The notes beneath the pieces were generated by a model. That model made no database searches. It was not told the DNA's origin and worked only from the letters and a program-made list of their open reading frames with translations. From Aricia agestis (Eukaryota; Arthropoda; Insecta; Lepidoptera; Lycaenidae), in the NCBI RefSeq assembly GCF_905147365.1, contig NC_056408.1:17422001-17486000 (forward strand): a stretch of DNA of 64,000 nucleotides, given 5' to 3'. Positions 33,701 through 45,600 of this stretch are shown piece after piece (the first letter of the stretch is position 1; the number at the start of each line of letters is the position of its first letter). The translations under genes and the position numbers were made by a program.

Positions 33701-36077
33701 CAAGGCACTCATAAAAAACACAATTTCGGCACTGGATAGCTTGGCAAACGTTGTTTTATTATAACATATCCTTCCTCTTGAATCTCTCGAAGTTTCTGGC
33801 ATCATATTTCTCATATTATAAACAACGTCAGACCGTAATAAAACTCGTTCGGTCGGCCCTCTGCCCTCAACTCTTAAGGGGGCGACTAAACCTAAAGCGT
33901 CGATTTTATAATTCATTTTTATACTTGAAAATAAGCCCGAATTGTTTCATTTTCTAAAATTAGATACTACATTATATTTCCGAGAATTCGATCTGAGCAA
34001 AAACACGATATCTTAAAAATTTCTCGATAGTAAAAAATCACAAAGATGCATCTAATTTTCACGAATTTTTCATTTATTGCCATAACCGTGCATTGAACTA
34101 AGTTAATATTTAACACGTTGTATAAAATTCTATCATTGAGAGATAGACCTAGCGAATTTTTAAAATGTTGTATATATTTATCGAGTTCCGCGTCGTCCTT
34201 TTTCACCTGGCATATGAAAGACGAGCGTGAGCACGGAGCTAGGGCGTGAGTGTAAAGAGAGAAGGACAATGTTTAAATTTTTGGGTTCGTCGTTCTCTTA
34301 AGCGTATTCTCACATCGTTTACCGGATGGGCTATAGTGCTATACAAAACCCAAAATACTAAATGACGCCCGCAACTCCGTTGTGCCAAAATTCGATTATC
34401 GCACGGGAACCTTACATTTTTCCGGGATGAAAAGTACCCTATGTCCTTACTCGGGAGTCGGGACTTAAAGTATCTCCATACCGAGCAAAATCGGTTCAGC
34501 GGTTTGGACTTGAAGAGGTAACAGACAGACAGACCCACTTTCTCAATTACAATGTATGGATTTATATAATCCTCGTATAAGGCTGCGTTTCCACCGGAGC
34601 TGAGCTACGCTGTGTTGCGAGGAATGTGTTTTTAAGAACCAATAGAAACGTTTCATTTGCCTGACCACGTTCAGCCCAACGATTCTATTGGTTCTTGTAA
34701 AACACATTCCTCGCAACGCATACGGTGGATACGCAGCCTAATGTGTATGAGGAAAGTTATGTGCCAAACTAGTGTAACTCCGAAGGAAGGATCTCTGGGC
34801 CTGTAGACAAGTGGCAAAGCGCTAACGCTAACGCTAGCGCTAACGCTACAAAATGTATGCTATTTGACATAAGTATTCGCTAGCGAAATTTAACGCTAAC
34901 GCTAAAGCTAGCGCTACATTTTGTAGCGCTAGCGTTAGCGTTAGCGCTTTGCCACTTGTCTACGGGCCCTGTGATATGATCGCAGACCCCGAGTCGGACC
35001 TGATGATTCTGCAAGTGAGCGAGCTGCCGGGTGTGTCGTGGCTGCTACCGTGCTGCCTGCCCGACGACTCACCGCCGCTCTTCGGCACCACCTGCATCGC
35101 CATCTCTGACGATGATCACTTCGTAAGTCATCACCCCTTTGATGATGGAAGTTGCCAGAGGTGTATCATCATTTAACAAAGTGTGCCTGATAGATGGTTA
35201 GATATGTGTTAGAGGTTATATTGTAGATATGTGTGTATGTATTTAAGAACTTATTTATTTATAATTATTGTTTGCACGCTCTGAAGCCTGAACCTCCTGA
35301 TGGATATTTGCTTGAGGAGTGTCGTTAGATTCGTGTTTTTATGTGACACTAGGTATGTAACGAAAAAAATGATAAAATCTTTATTTAAAAAATTGCACAA
35401 AAAGCAGTCGGGTTTTTCTTGTTTTTAGTTCATAGTTAATAGTTATACAATATACATGTATAATAACTTTTCAGATATACACAGCGATCCCTAAGCCGGA
35501 GGTGTGTGCGAGCGCGTTGAAGGGGGCGGGGGGCGGGGCCCGCGAGCTGTGTGCGGTCGCGCCCAGCACGGACTACCGCCCTGAGCCCGGCAGCGCCCTC
35601 ATGTGCCCATCCCTCGTAAGATCACTCTTATTTTTAAATGTTAGACGTTTATCGAAACTATCAAAACTAGTAATGTTGAAACAAACAATAAGCTCACCGA
35701 CTCCGTTGGCTGGACCACGTGGAAAAAATGAGAGGATCGCGTCGTGAAAGAGCGTATAAGGGCCGTCCAATAGGATGTCATCCTGTTAGACGCCCCTGCA
35801 GGTATCGCTGGAGAGATGCTGTTGAAGCTGACCTGCGTGACCTTTAAGTCAGTAACTGGCATAAATTTTTTTTTTTTTTATTAATTTCTATATTTTTCAG
35901 CACACCAAAACCGTGAAGTATCAGATATACGGTATAGCACTCGAGACGAACGCGGAGGGATATACTCGGTACACCAACATACACAAGGTGACGGACTGGG
36001 TGGAGGATCAAGTGGAGAACCTGCAGCCCCCGGTCAGCAACGTGTACAGACCTCCTAACCGAGGGTACAATGGATAG
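27778..36077 (+). CDS. Clip-domain serine protease homologue (catalytically dead, CLIPA-like)
   Basis: Nine exons join in frame: 27778-27806, 29109-29188, 29553-29685, 31661-31726, 32785-32895, 33460-33614, 34986-35122, 35475-35615 and 35901-36077, giving 342 aa. The first exon plus the second give a signal peptide (WIFLIISALAAVNC). A Cys-rich clip-like domain ends in EFCC, followed by CGELNPEGYP and a trypsin-like fold. The active site is lost: His is Ser (VTSASCV), and the GDSGG position reads EPGSA, so Ser is Gly. The Asp survives in SDLMIL. Such homologues act as secreted cofactors in prophenoloxidase activation or, like Drosophila Scarface, in epithelial development; which applies here is unknown. 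The start was chosen because it alone gives phase 2 and a signal peptide; this exon is the least certain. Confidence 0.88.
27825..28038 (+). repeat. Dispersed ACAG-ended element
   Basis: It starts ATACTAGATGACGCCCGCAACTCCG, passes GCGGTTTGGGCGTGAAGAGG and an ACAG run, and ends TTTATAATATTAGTATGGAT. It has the same layout as copies at 28375-28850 (minus), 34360-34560, 51805-52000 (minus), 53160-53310 (minus) and 61205-61415. Confidence 0.7.
28066..28193. mobile_element. Short foldback MITE
   Basis: TGCTGCGGTCGCATATGCGT at the left pairs with ACGCATGTGCGGCCGCGGCA at the right, and inner arms around GATACCATT also pair. Confidence 0.65.
28375..28850 (-). mobile_element. Dispersed ACAG element carrying a 260-bp foldback MITE insertion
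   Basis: The host element (minus) is broken after GATTTTGCTGAAAGGCATATATA. The MITE fills 28469-28728 (CAGGGTGTAAC start, ACACTG end, TA flanks), and the host resumes with TACTTGGAGTCCCGGGAAAG. Other copies of the host read straight through this junction, so the empty site is known. Confidence 0.8.
29742..30002. mobile_element. CAGGGTGTAAC-family foldback MITE
   Basis: Arms with AACAAAACTAAGTGATAATAC and the inverted GTTTTGTTACAGCCTG, plus the shared GAGTTCACTGTGAAAGTAGCAGCGC block on both sides. It starts 57 bp after the splice donor of the exon ending at 29685. Confidence 0.75.
30244..30434. mobile_element. MITE with TAAGGCATTCATTACACG ends
   Basis: TAAGGCATTCATTACACG pairs with CGTGTAATGGATGCCTTA. 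The interior repeats GTCAATCA and CAGTCATG words. No ORF. Confidence 0.65.
30537..31395. mobile_element. GGGGAGGTG-ended element with internal palindromes
   Basis: The left end AGTAGGGGAGGTGATACTTT and the right end CACCACCTCCCCTATACTAG (about 31334) are inverted. An inner palindrome pairs CCTAGCATACGCCAACGAGA (about 30600) with TCTCGTTGGCGTATGCTAGG. A hairpin at about 31272-31395 pairs GGTATGAAATGACATTTCAAAA with its complement. The middle (30930-31215) matches 20885-21150 in reverse. Confidence 0.6.
31880..32265 (+). repeat. Dispersed element, GCCAAGTGCGAGTCGGACTCG family
   Basis: It starts CAGCCAAGTGCGAGTCGGAC, contains repeated GGCCAAAAAATCACG/TTGTATGG units and ends at GACAGACAGACGGACAG. 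A reverse fragment of the head is at about 22852-22910. Non-coding. Confidence 0.6.
33036..33173 (-). pseudogene. Inverted partial copy of the protease-homologue exon at 31661-31726
   Basis: The reverse complement matches about 31634-31775 closely. It includes the acceptor TTGTTTGCAG, all 66 bases of the exon with two substitutions, the donor GAGGTACTT and the AT-rich start of the next intron. One substitution turns the Cys of DSKCES into Arg; the other is silent. The copy is antisense to its host gene, two introns downstream of the original, and beside a GTAGGGGAGGTGGTGCTCAT repeat end. It cannot be spliced in sense. Confidence 0.85.
34578..34741. mobile_element. MITE with TAAGGCTGCGTTTCCACCGG ends
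   Basis: Inverted ends TAAGGCTGCGTTTCCACCGG and GTGGATACGCAGCCTAA, and a second pair GCGAGGAATGTGTTTTTAAG / TTGTAAAACACATTCCTCGC with CCAATAG inside. No ORF. A decayed ACAG element (34360-34560) precedes it. Confidence 0.7.
34797..34969. mobile_element. GCTAAC-repeat palindrome next to a splice acceptor
   Basis: GGGCCTGTAGACAAGTGGCAAAGCG at the left pairs with its complement ending CTTGTCTACGGGCCC at the right. The arms are built of GCTAAC/GTTAGC repeats. The right edge is 16 bp before the exon at 34986, so the last part of this intron upstream of the acceptor is the element. Confidence 0.75.
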
Positions 36078-36688
36078 AACTGGCCCTTATCCAAGACAAT
36101 TTACTTTACCACTTCTTTGTGGAATCGCCGATCGAAATGTATGGAATTGACATAAGCGTTCGTTAATATGACGTTGACGTTCGACTCGTCTGTCAATTCC
36201 ATATATTTTGATCAGCGATTCTATAAAAAAGCGATAAAGATACGTCTAGGCTACAGGCACTGATTACCTAATATTATTATAATAATGAACAGTTTGATAG
36301 ATGTATGGAATTCCGACAAAATACTCATTTAATTGAAGTCTGAGTGCGGTACCCTGCACGAACATTCCTTGCTCAAACTACAATTTAAATAACATAATAA
36401 TAATGTATTTACATTTTTTCCCCTGGCAAAATATTTTATTTTTACCGCAACGAAGTAGCGCAGCTATCCGTTAATTGTGCAGGAACCATAAAATATATTA
36501 CCTGTCAACTATGTCCTTTCATAGGGCTTGCATTACCTCAACTTTTATTATATTAAAATAGTTTAAACGTTAAGCGTGAAGAGAACTGACAGATAGACGA
36601 AAGATAGAGATGAATTCTGCGTGACATTCCAAGCAATAAATCTAGTAATAAATAAAAAATAAAAACACTACATAAAATTAATTATTGT
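36078..36688. other. Intergenic region between convergent genes
   Basis: No gene seen. A MITE (about 36121-36226) has the ends GGAATCGCCGATCGAAATGTATGG and CCATATATTTTGATCAGCGATTC; a half copy lies at about 3600-3640. A decayed dispersed element follows (about 36430-36620, GTCCTTTCATAGGG, AGACAGA-like end). Confidence 0.55.
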
Positions 36689-39600
36689 TTATTTATCATT
36701 TACCTTCCTCCTCGACCGAGTCGCCGGCCTCTCCTCCAGTTTGCCCGGACTGGTGGCTCGAATCAACGCTTTCTTATCTGGTTTTGTCAACTTCTCTGAT
36801 TTCGTCGCCAATTTTCCAGATTTAGTGTCTAATTTTTCTGTTTTAGTTACCGATTTAAGAGATTTAGTCGCCAATTTTTTTGATAGAGTCTCCAATTTAT
36901 CTGCTTTAATCAACTCCTCGGATTTAGTCACTAACTTCTCCGGCTTGGTCGCCAACTGCTCCGACTTAGTCACCAATTTTTCTGACTTAGTCGCAGACTT
37001 CTCCGTTCTAGTCGCCAATGGTGTTTCCACCGCAGATCGTTTTCTGGCCGTCTCCCGCATGTAGTTCTGTGTCATCTGAGCTGCTTTCGGTGTTAGGAAC
37101 TCACTCTCTAAATTCTTAACTATTCTCCTGGAATAAGTCTTTATGGACGTCATCGGAGTAAAGAACTGTTCGCCGGGCGTGGCCTGCGCCGGCGTATAAA
37201 ATATTTGCGGCGTCTTCGGCGTCTCCTGCCCTATAGCCTGCAACTTCGGCCTCGCTTTCGGCTTCGGCGTCATGTCCTCTATCTTGATCGGCTTGGGCAC
37301 CGGCACCTTGAACTCCTTCTCCGCCTCGGAATCCGACTCCTCGGCCGCGTCTAAATTCATCTTGATAACTTTGAGCCGCTTGGGCACCTCGTCCGCCTTT
37401 ATTTTGAGATCGGTCTCCATTTTCTGCACCAGTTTACTTTCCGGAGTGCGGACCTCGACCGGCGGTATCGGCTCTTCGAAGTCGGCGTCGGGGTGTCTCT
37501 TTATCTTTCTATCGTTCCTCAATTTCGCCGCGGTGACCATCAGATTCGAAATTTCGTTCGCGACGTACTCGTCGGAGGCGTTTTCGGCGAGCAGCTCGTG
37601 TATTTTGACGAAATTCTCGTTCGCCCGGTCGATATTGTTCTGCGACAGCTCAAAGAACGACAGCTCTATCAGGAATTCCATTTCCATATTTCTGTACTCC
37701 TTCTCATACGAAACTCGGAGGACATCGCAGATTTCATTATTGAACTTGCCCCTGTAGTTTCTGAATATATCTTCGAGCTTCAGTTTGGCGAGTTCGAAGG
37801 TTTCGGTGGCGCCGTCGTAGTAGTTTCTGGCGATATGGAACTCCTTGGCGCGGTAGTACATGGAGGCCTCGAGCGCTTCAAACTCGCAGGTGAGGAGGGC
37901 GGGGGCGGGCGTGGCGCAGGCGGGGCAGGCGCAGGAGGCGTGGCTCAGGAACTGTTGCGTCACGTGCGCGGACACGCGGCGCGCGGGTTGCGCTGGGCTC
38001 AGGCCGCAGATGCAGAACAGCATCGTCTCGTGCTGCTGCAGCTGCGGCGTGTACTCGAACGCCGCGCCGCCCTCCGGTATCACGCTCGACGGCTGCTGAC
38101 CGGCTATAAACCTCAAACGGTTGTCTATCCTAGTCTGTAAACAAAAAATGGGCTCCTGTAAAATAACAGACCAAAACTTGTCAAAAACATCACTAAATGT
38201 GGGCCCGTGATGACCGAAATAAATATTAAAAAATAACATCATAAAATAAATAATAAAAAATAAATCATAGAACTGAAAATAATAGTTATTCTAAAACAAC
38301 GTCACGCGCTCAGTGTGACATCAGTTTAGTCCATCAATCTGAGACTGACGCCAGAATGATGGCTGAAAAGTACCTAATAAAGAAATGATAAGCCGTCAGT
38401 CAAACGGTTAGGTCATTCTGACCAAACGATGGACTGAACTGATGCCAAACTGACCGTGTAATCGTTGTCAAAAATCTGTGGTAAAAGAACTTTGGCATAA
38501 CACTCAGCTAAATAAATTGCGATATATACGTAACGTACTTTGAACTCGTCGGGATGGACTATTGTGTCCATCTGCTAGTTACCTGGGCGGCAGAACCGTG
38601 ATGTGTGTGCGTGAGAGCAGCGTGTAAGCGCGCAGCAGCTGCAGCGGGCGCGAGCGGCAGCGCGGCGGCGGCAGCAGCACGAGCGCGGCGCCACAGCTGC
38701 AGCGCCCGCGACAGTCGCACGCAGCGTGTCGCCGCGACGATGCCGCGCGACCGCACCGCGCACGTGAGAAGGTGACGCGTACTCCAACCCGCGCCTATAT
38801 AATTATTATTACTGCCTTAGGTAAAAACATAAAAAATATGTTCTAAATCATACAAAGCCATAAATCCAATTTCATATCAGTTTTTTTGCTAATAAAATGT
38901 ATTGGCTTTCAAAATTTAAGCAACAAATACAATTAATATTTAAATCATTTCATTTACATTATAACAAATTAATATGCAAGTATCGACGTTGGAGAGCCAT
39001 GCTTCGGCACGAATGGGCCGGCTCGACCGGAGAAATACCAAGTTCTCACAGAAAACCGGCGTGAAACAGCGCTTACGCTGTGTTTCGCCGAGTGAGTGAG
39101 TTTACCGGAGGCCCAATCCCCTACCCGATTCCCTTCCCTACCCTCCCCTATTCCCTTCCCTTCCCATCCCTACCGTCCCCTATTACCCTATTCCCTCTTA
39201 AAAGGCCAGCAACGCACCTACAGCTCTTCTGAATTTGCGAGTGTAAAAATAGCTCCCACACCGGTTTCGGTGACGGTGGCCGGTTTCATTGAAACCAGGC
39301 CAGCTACGCAGGAGTAATTTTATAGTGCCCAAGTGTGTGCGCAGTAGTACACAAGAGCACTCTCTATTCCTTTACTCTCATAACCCAGTGGGACGGCAGA
39401 CCGACACGACTGGCGAGAGATCAGGCGCAGGACCGACTTTTTACATGCCCATCCGACGCATGGATCATCTTACTTGTCAGACAATCAGGTGATCAGCCTG
39501 CATTGTCCTAACCAAACTTGGAAATAACATGCTTCCAACGCGGGAATCGAACCCACGACCTCCGAGTCAAGAGCCGCGCTCTGTACCACTAGACCACGGA

Positions 39601-42600
39601 GGCGTTCAACTCGCTGCGAGTGTCCATGGGCGACGGCAGTTGCTTTCCATCAGGTGACCCGTTTGCTCGTTTGCCTCCTTATTTCATAAAAAAAAAACTA
39701 CTAAAATAAAATAATATTTTAACGTCATATTATACCATAAGCGTGAGAAGCGAGGTAGTGTCGTTGCAGCGCGGTGGCGGCGCTGAGCGCGGACGGCGCG
39801 TCGCGCGACGCACACAGCTGCGTCTGCGCCTCCATTAACCGCCCTACGGCTAGGTCCACTGAAATTTTCAATTAGCATTACATCCTTCCTAATAAAAATA
39901 AAAACATGTTAATTATGCATTAGCTATACAATATTAATTGTCCTTGTCTGTTTTTTTTTATTATTGGAAAAAGTTTTTGATATACAAGAACAAAATATTA
40001 TTTTTAAGCAATAAAATTAATCCAGTAGTTTCTGAACGTCTTCCATGTAAAAAAATATTGCGTTTTGTAACTTGACTGCCATTTCTCACTTATAAATTCA
40101 AGTACTAATCTTAATATTACCCGATTTTGTTAAAAAATATACATGTGCAAAGGTACACATGTGCTGACCTTATGAAATAAAGAATATGTGCAAAATGTTT
40201 AGGGTGGGTTGCACCAAAGGCGTAGTTATAGTTAAGGTTAAGGTTATAGTCAAATATGGTGTCCATCATAAACCTATAATGCTAAAGACCAACAAAGAGT
40301 GCGAGAGAGAAGAAAATCCTTTATGGAATTATAACAAGATGAAAAGAGAGAGGCAGTCTAATGAAAATTGTAACAACTTTTATTTGACAGGTCGTCAAAA
40401 GTCGTCAATCGTTTTTATGCCCTTTCGTATTTGCAATTTATTATTTAAATCGTATGTTATTTTCAACAAATACTTTTATATATAACAATAATAACTTGTG
40501 CTGTGAGTGATTGCAGTGTAAATCATAGGAATAATCCTGAAAAATATACATTTCACCCGTAATTAATCTTCATGTCCTAATTGCTACGATGTGTTTATTT
40601 TTGCTATATTCTGGTCTTTAGTTCTCTATTTCAAATAAAATATTGTGAATCCTCCCTTTTACTTTCATATTTTGTGTAACTGAAGGTACTATTGTTCCTA
40701 TATTACACAAATTTTGAAGAAAATTTTTTCATCAAAATTTTTTACATATACGCTAGTGCTTGAATCAAATTTATCGATATGCTTATAGATATTTTACAAT
40801 AACATAAATCTAAAATAAAAATCATTTACCATTATATTTATCACCTTAAGCCCGGCCGCACATTATCCGAAATTTCTGATCAGAAAAATTCGGACGCCCG
40901 GCGGAACGCACTCTGTTCATACATTTTGTTGTAGACCCATCATACTAAAAGAATTTCTGACGTGTCAAAATGTATGAGCGGGGCGGGGCGTCCGAATTTT
41001 TGTGATCAGAAATTCGGAAAATGTGCGGCCGGACTAAAAAGGACATATTATCTTATTTTAACTAATATAATATAGTATAGTATAATATAGCTAATATAAT
41101 ATAACTACTATAATATAGAGTGACTCTAAAACTAGAGGAAGGTTTATATTTATATATCATAATCATTTGTTTTACAGATTCCCTCAAGATCCTCTAATAA
41201 GAGGAAAATGGCTGAAATTAATTGGGCGTGTTGGTTGGAATCGAAAGAAAAATTCAACAACATGTAGCAAACATTTCATTGAAAATTTTTAAAGAAAAAT
41301 TAGAATAAATACTATTTTGGTTAAAGGAGCTATCCCATCTTTATTTGTGCCAGTAAGTTTGACATACTGTTGCACTTGTTACTGAAGCAATTATTAAAAA
41401 TAAGCAATTATAAGCAATTAATGCTTTTTAGTTCATTTAAGATTATACTTATATGAACTAAAAAGTATTAAATAATCCTTATTCTGTACTCAATCTTCAT
41501 AATTTTGAAGTCGGTACCAGTCCTAAGTATATAAGTTGCTGTTATACCTATTCTGTCAGAGAACTGGCGATTAGGTTAGCTGGTACCGATTGCAAAATAA
41601 TGAAGATTGAGAACAGAATTAATACTGAGTACAGAATAATAATTATTTAATACTTTTTAGTTCATTTAAGTATAATATTACTATTATCATTACCTTGGAA
41701 CTAGGTTTTAATTTTTTGTTTAAAAATAATAATTTTACTCTTTTTAGCTGTCCTTAAGGTTTTCTATACTTACAGTTGGTGTTTTAAAAAATCAAAATCA
41801 AAATTGCTTTATTTCTGAACAAATCTAAAATAAAATATATTTTCAGAATACATGGTGCCTACCACCGGTTCGGGAAATAAGCCGACGAGAAGAACCGGCG
41901 TAAGAAACTCGCACGGGGCCCACTTTTTACCAAAAAAAGTGAGAAAAAAAATAATCTTTTAAAATAAAATGTACAATGCTGTAACTAAAAATTATACAAT
42001 GTAAACATAGATAGATACATAATAATTGTAAGTCATGTAGAAGTAGCCTTGCAAGCAGTCATTCAGCATTCTACTCCCAAGATGTGCCATCGTTTATGAA
42101 ATCATTTTGGCTTTGGCACAAAACGTTCTTTGACTACTTTTTTAAATTTATTAATCGAAAGATTTTGAACGTTTTCTGGGACCATATGTTCCCATTTGAA
42201 TATCAAGGAGTCACCTCGATTTCTCATTGTTTCCATCACCAGACCACCACTTTTGTGAACATGATACCTACTCGGAACAATACAATGTACAACAAAAGAA
42301 AAAATTTGAAAATCGGTTCATAAACGGCGGAGTAATCGTTGAACATACATAAAAAATATATCCACAGGCGAACGTCTAGACTCCTCCTGTTTGGAAGTCG
42401 GTTCAAAATAATTGTAATAAAAATATTATAATATTTTATAATATGTATTTAATTTAAGAATAAAATATAATATACTATGTGTGTTGTTTACTTTCAACGT
42501 TTACTTTCAATGTAAGGACTGATTTACCAGATAGATTTTACCTGAGTTATAAATAAGTAACTTTATATTCATATTCATATTCATATCCTTTATTTCCAAG

Positions 42601-45600
42601 AAATTGTCATTTACAATGATGTTCTTAGGTCTATAACGCGTTTACAATTTCTACCTCAATGAGGTGTGGAAATGTTAGATTTATGTCCCTGCTGGTAACA
42701 TAAACTTAAGAAAATAAAATAATTATTTACTACATATTTAGGACTTACTACTAAAATTTAAAGTTTAAATTTAATCATTTTAACCAATCAATAATACAAT
42801 TACTTAAAATAAACACTCAACATCCTTAAAATTATTATAGTCATTTAGTCAATTTACTTAATTAAATATCAATTACTAATGTCCAATTTTAATACAATAT
42901 AATATGTCACTTAATTATTCATTCCATTGTTATGATTAATAAAATTATCACTCGGCTTATTGCAGATAAATTCTGTCAATTATTAGTCAATTACATTTGA
43001 AATAACAATTACAATTTTACGATAATTAATACACAAATGTCAGTAAGTATGATTAAATTTACTTTCAATGTAAGGACTGATTTACCAGATAGATTTTACC
43101 TGAGTTATAAATAAGTAACTTTATATTCATATTCATATTCATATCCTTTATTTCCAAGAAATTGTCATTTACAATGATGTTCTTAGGTCTATAACGCGTT
43201 TACAATTTCTACCTCAATGAGGTGTGGAAATGTTATTTTAACCAATCAATAATACAATTACTTAAAATAAACACTCAACATCCTTAAAATTATTATAGTC
43301 ATTTAGTCAATTTACTTAATTAAATATCAATTACTAATGTCCAATTTTAATACAATATAATATGTCACTTAATTATTCATTCCATTGTTATGATTAATAA
43401 AATTATCACTCGGCTTATTGCAGATAAATTCTGTCAATTATTAGTCAATTACATTTGAAATAACAATTACAATTTTACGATAATTAATACACAAATGTCA
43501 GTAAGTATGATTAAATTTAATTCAGGTATAATTATTGACTATTTATTAGTTATTACAAAATTATTACATATTAAATTATCTAATACATTTATCTAATTAT
43601 TTTAAGTTAAATTTTCTTACATTATTAAAATGTTCAAAATATTCCTTATTGCTATAGAAGCATTTGTCCAGCAACCAATCAAATAATATTTTTTTGAATT
43701 TATTTGTTACGGAGATATTTTTTATGTCTTTAGGCAATCGATTAAAAATTGTTACCGACATACAGTAGCTATTCTCACTATACAATTGTTTTTTGTGTCG
43801 AGGTATATAGTATTTATTGCAATCCCTACTTACATACTTATTTACTTTTAGATTTTTGTTTGTCTCAAATAGATGGCTGTGTTTTTTAACGAATATGCAT
43901 GTATCAAGTATATATTGACAAGCTAGTGGCAGTATCTTATATTCCTTAAAAAGCGGCCTACAGGGAGCCAGGTATTCCGCTTTTGCCATCGCCCGAATAC
44001 ATTTTTTTTTGTGCTAGGAATGCATTATTTATATCTGGTGAGTTCCCCCATAAAACAAGACCGTACTTAAGAATAGACGCTACATATCCGTGATATGCTG
44101 TAAGTGCAGCCTCTTGTGATACAGTATGACTTATTCTCCTTAAAGCAAAGACATAGCTATTTAATTTATCACACACCTTTTTTATATGGTCTTTCCATTT
44201 TAACTTTTTATCAAGTGTGATCCCTAAGAATGACGCCGAGGGCACGCATTTGATTGAATTATAAGAATTATTATTATTTATATTATGTATGTCATCAGTA
44301 TCAATTGAATTGTGAAATTTAATTATAGTAGTTTTATCAATATTAATATGTAAATAATTTTGATTGAGCCATTTAGTAATTTTGTCCAGTTCACGTTTAA
44401 TTTCAAATTTGATTTTATCTTTGGTAGACTTAATTAATAAGGTTGTGTCGTCTGCAAACATATAACAACTGTGATCAGTGACATCTGGCAATTCATTTAT
44501 ATATAAAAGAAATAGTATTGGGCCTAAGATACTCCCTTGTGGGACGCCACCTTTATTCATTTTGTATTTAGAACGGTGTTTGACAGTCTTATGATTAATA
44601 ATATTTGTTATTTCTATACATTGCGACCTGTTTTTTAGATATGACCTAAACCAGTTAAACGCGTTGCCTCTAATCCCGTATTTTTGTATTTTTTTTAAAA
44701 GCAGATCGTGATTGACAAGGTCAAAGGCTTTGCTCATATCCAAAAGCACGGCTGCTATGTGTTCATTTTTATCAAGAGCTTCTGTTATTTCCTTTACTAG
44801 GGAAAAACATGCTAAAGCTGTGGAACTACCTTTCGTAAAGCCAAATTGTTGTTTGCTTAGGATACTATTGCGGTTTAAATACGAGACTAATTTAATTTGC
44901 ATGGCCCGCTCGAAAATTTTAGAAATAACAGGTATCATCGTAATGGGTCGATAGTTTGACATGTCTTTTAAGTCTCCTTTTTTATAAATGGGCTTTACAA
45001 CTGACTTCTTCATCTGACTTGGGAAGTGTCCCTGCTCAAACGACAAGTTTATTATATGGGAAAGAGGTGCACTTATGTATTTTGCCGAGAGTTTTAAGCT
45101 TTTTGTGTTGATATCATCATATCCGCTTGATTTAGTATTGTTTAGAGACATTATAATTTTATAGATGTCATTAGGTACTAGTGGTGATAGATATATAGTG
45201 TTCGGAATGTCAATGTTAGTTGTATTAATATTATTAGTCATAGATACGTTAATGTCATTTTTATTATGTAAATTATTATTATTAGTATTATTGTTTTTTA
45301 TTTGATTTTCAATGTCAATGTAATAATTATTGAATAATTCTACTATTTCTAGGGGATTTGTATAAAGTTTGTCTTTATTAATTATTGATTCAATGTTATG
45401 TTTATTATTTTTATTGTTAGCATTTTTATTAATAATTGTCCATGTAGCCTTGCATTTATTTTTTGATGTTCTAATAAAGTAACTGTTTTGTTTTTTTTGT
45501 GCTGTGTGTATACATTGTTTTAAGATTTTAGAGTAGTGAAGATATTTGTTTCTCAAATAATTTTTATGTAAGGCATCATGGGCATACTTAAAATATAGTG

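Noticed and set aside
33284..33916. 210-codon minus-strand frame
   Set aside because: It is antisense to the protease-homologue exon at 33460-33614 and has no recognisable motif outside it.
37493..38140. Long open frames on the plus strand (215 and 161 codons)
   Set aside because: They are antisense shadows of the last exon of the thr-like gene, which has homology and correct splicing.
41178..41352. THAP domain as a living host gene
   Set aside because: There is an in-frame stop, no start codon, and it lies within a transposon inside an intron on the opposite strand.
42084..42323. 79-codon plus-strand frame MPSFMKSFWLWHKTF...
   Set aside because: It lies in LINE-derived and dispersed-repeat sequence, with no conserved motif.
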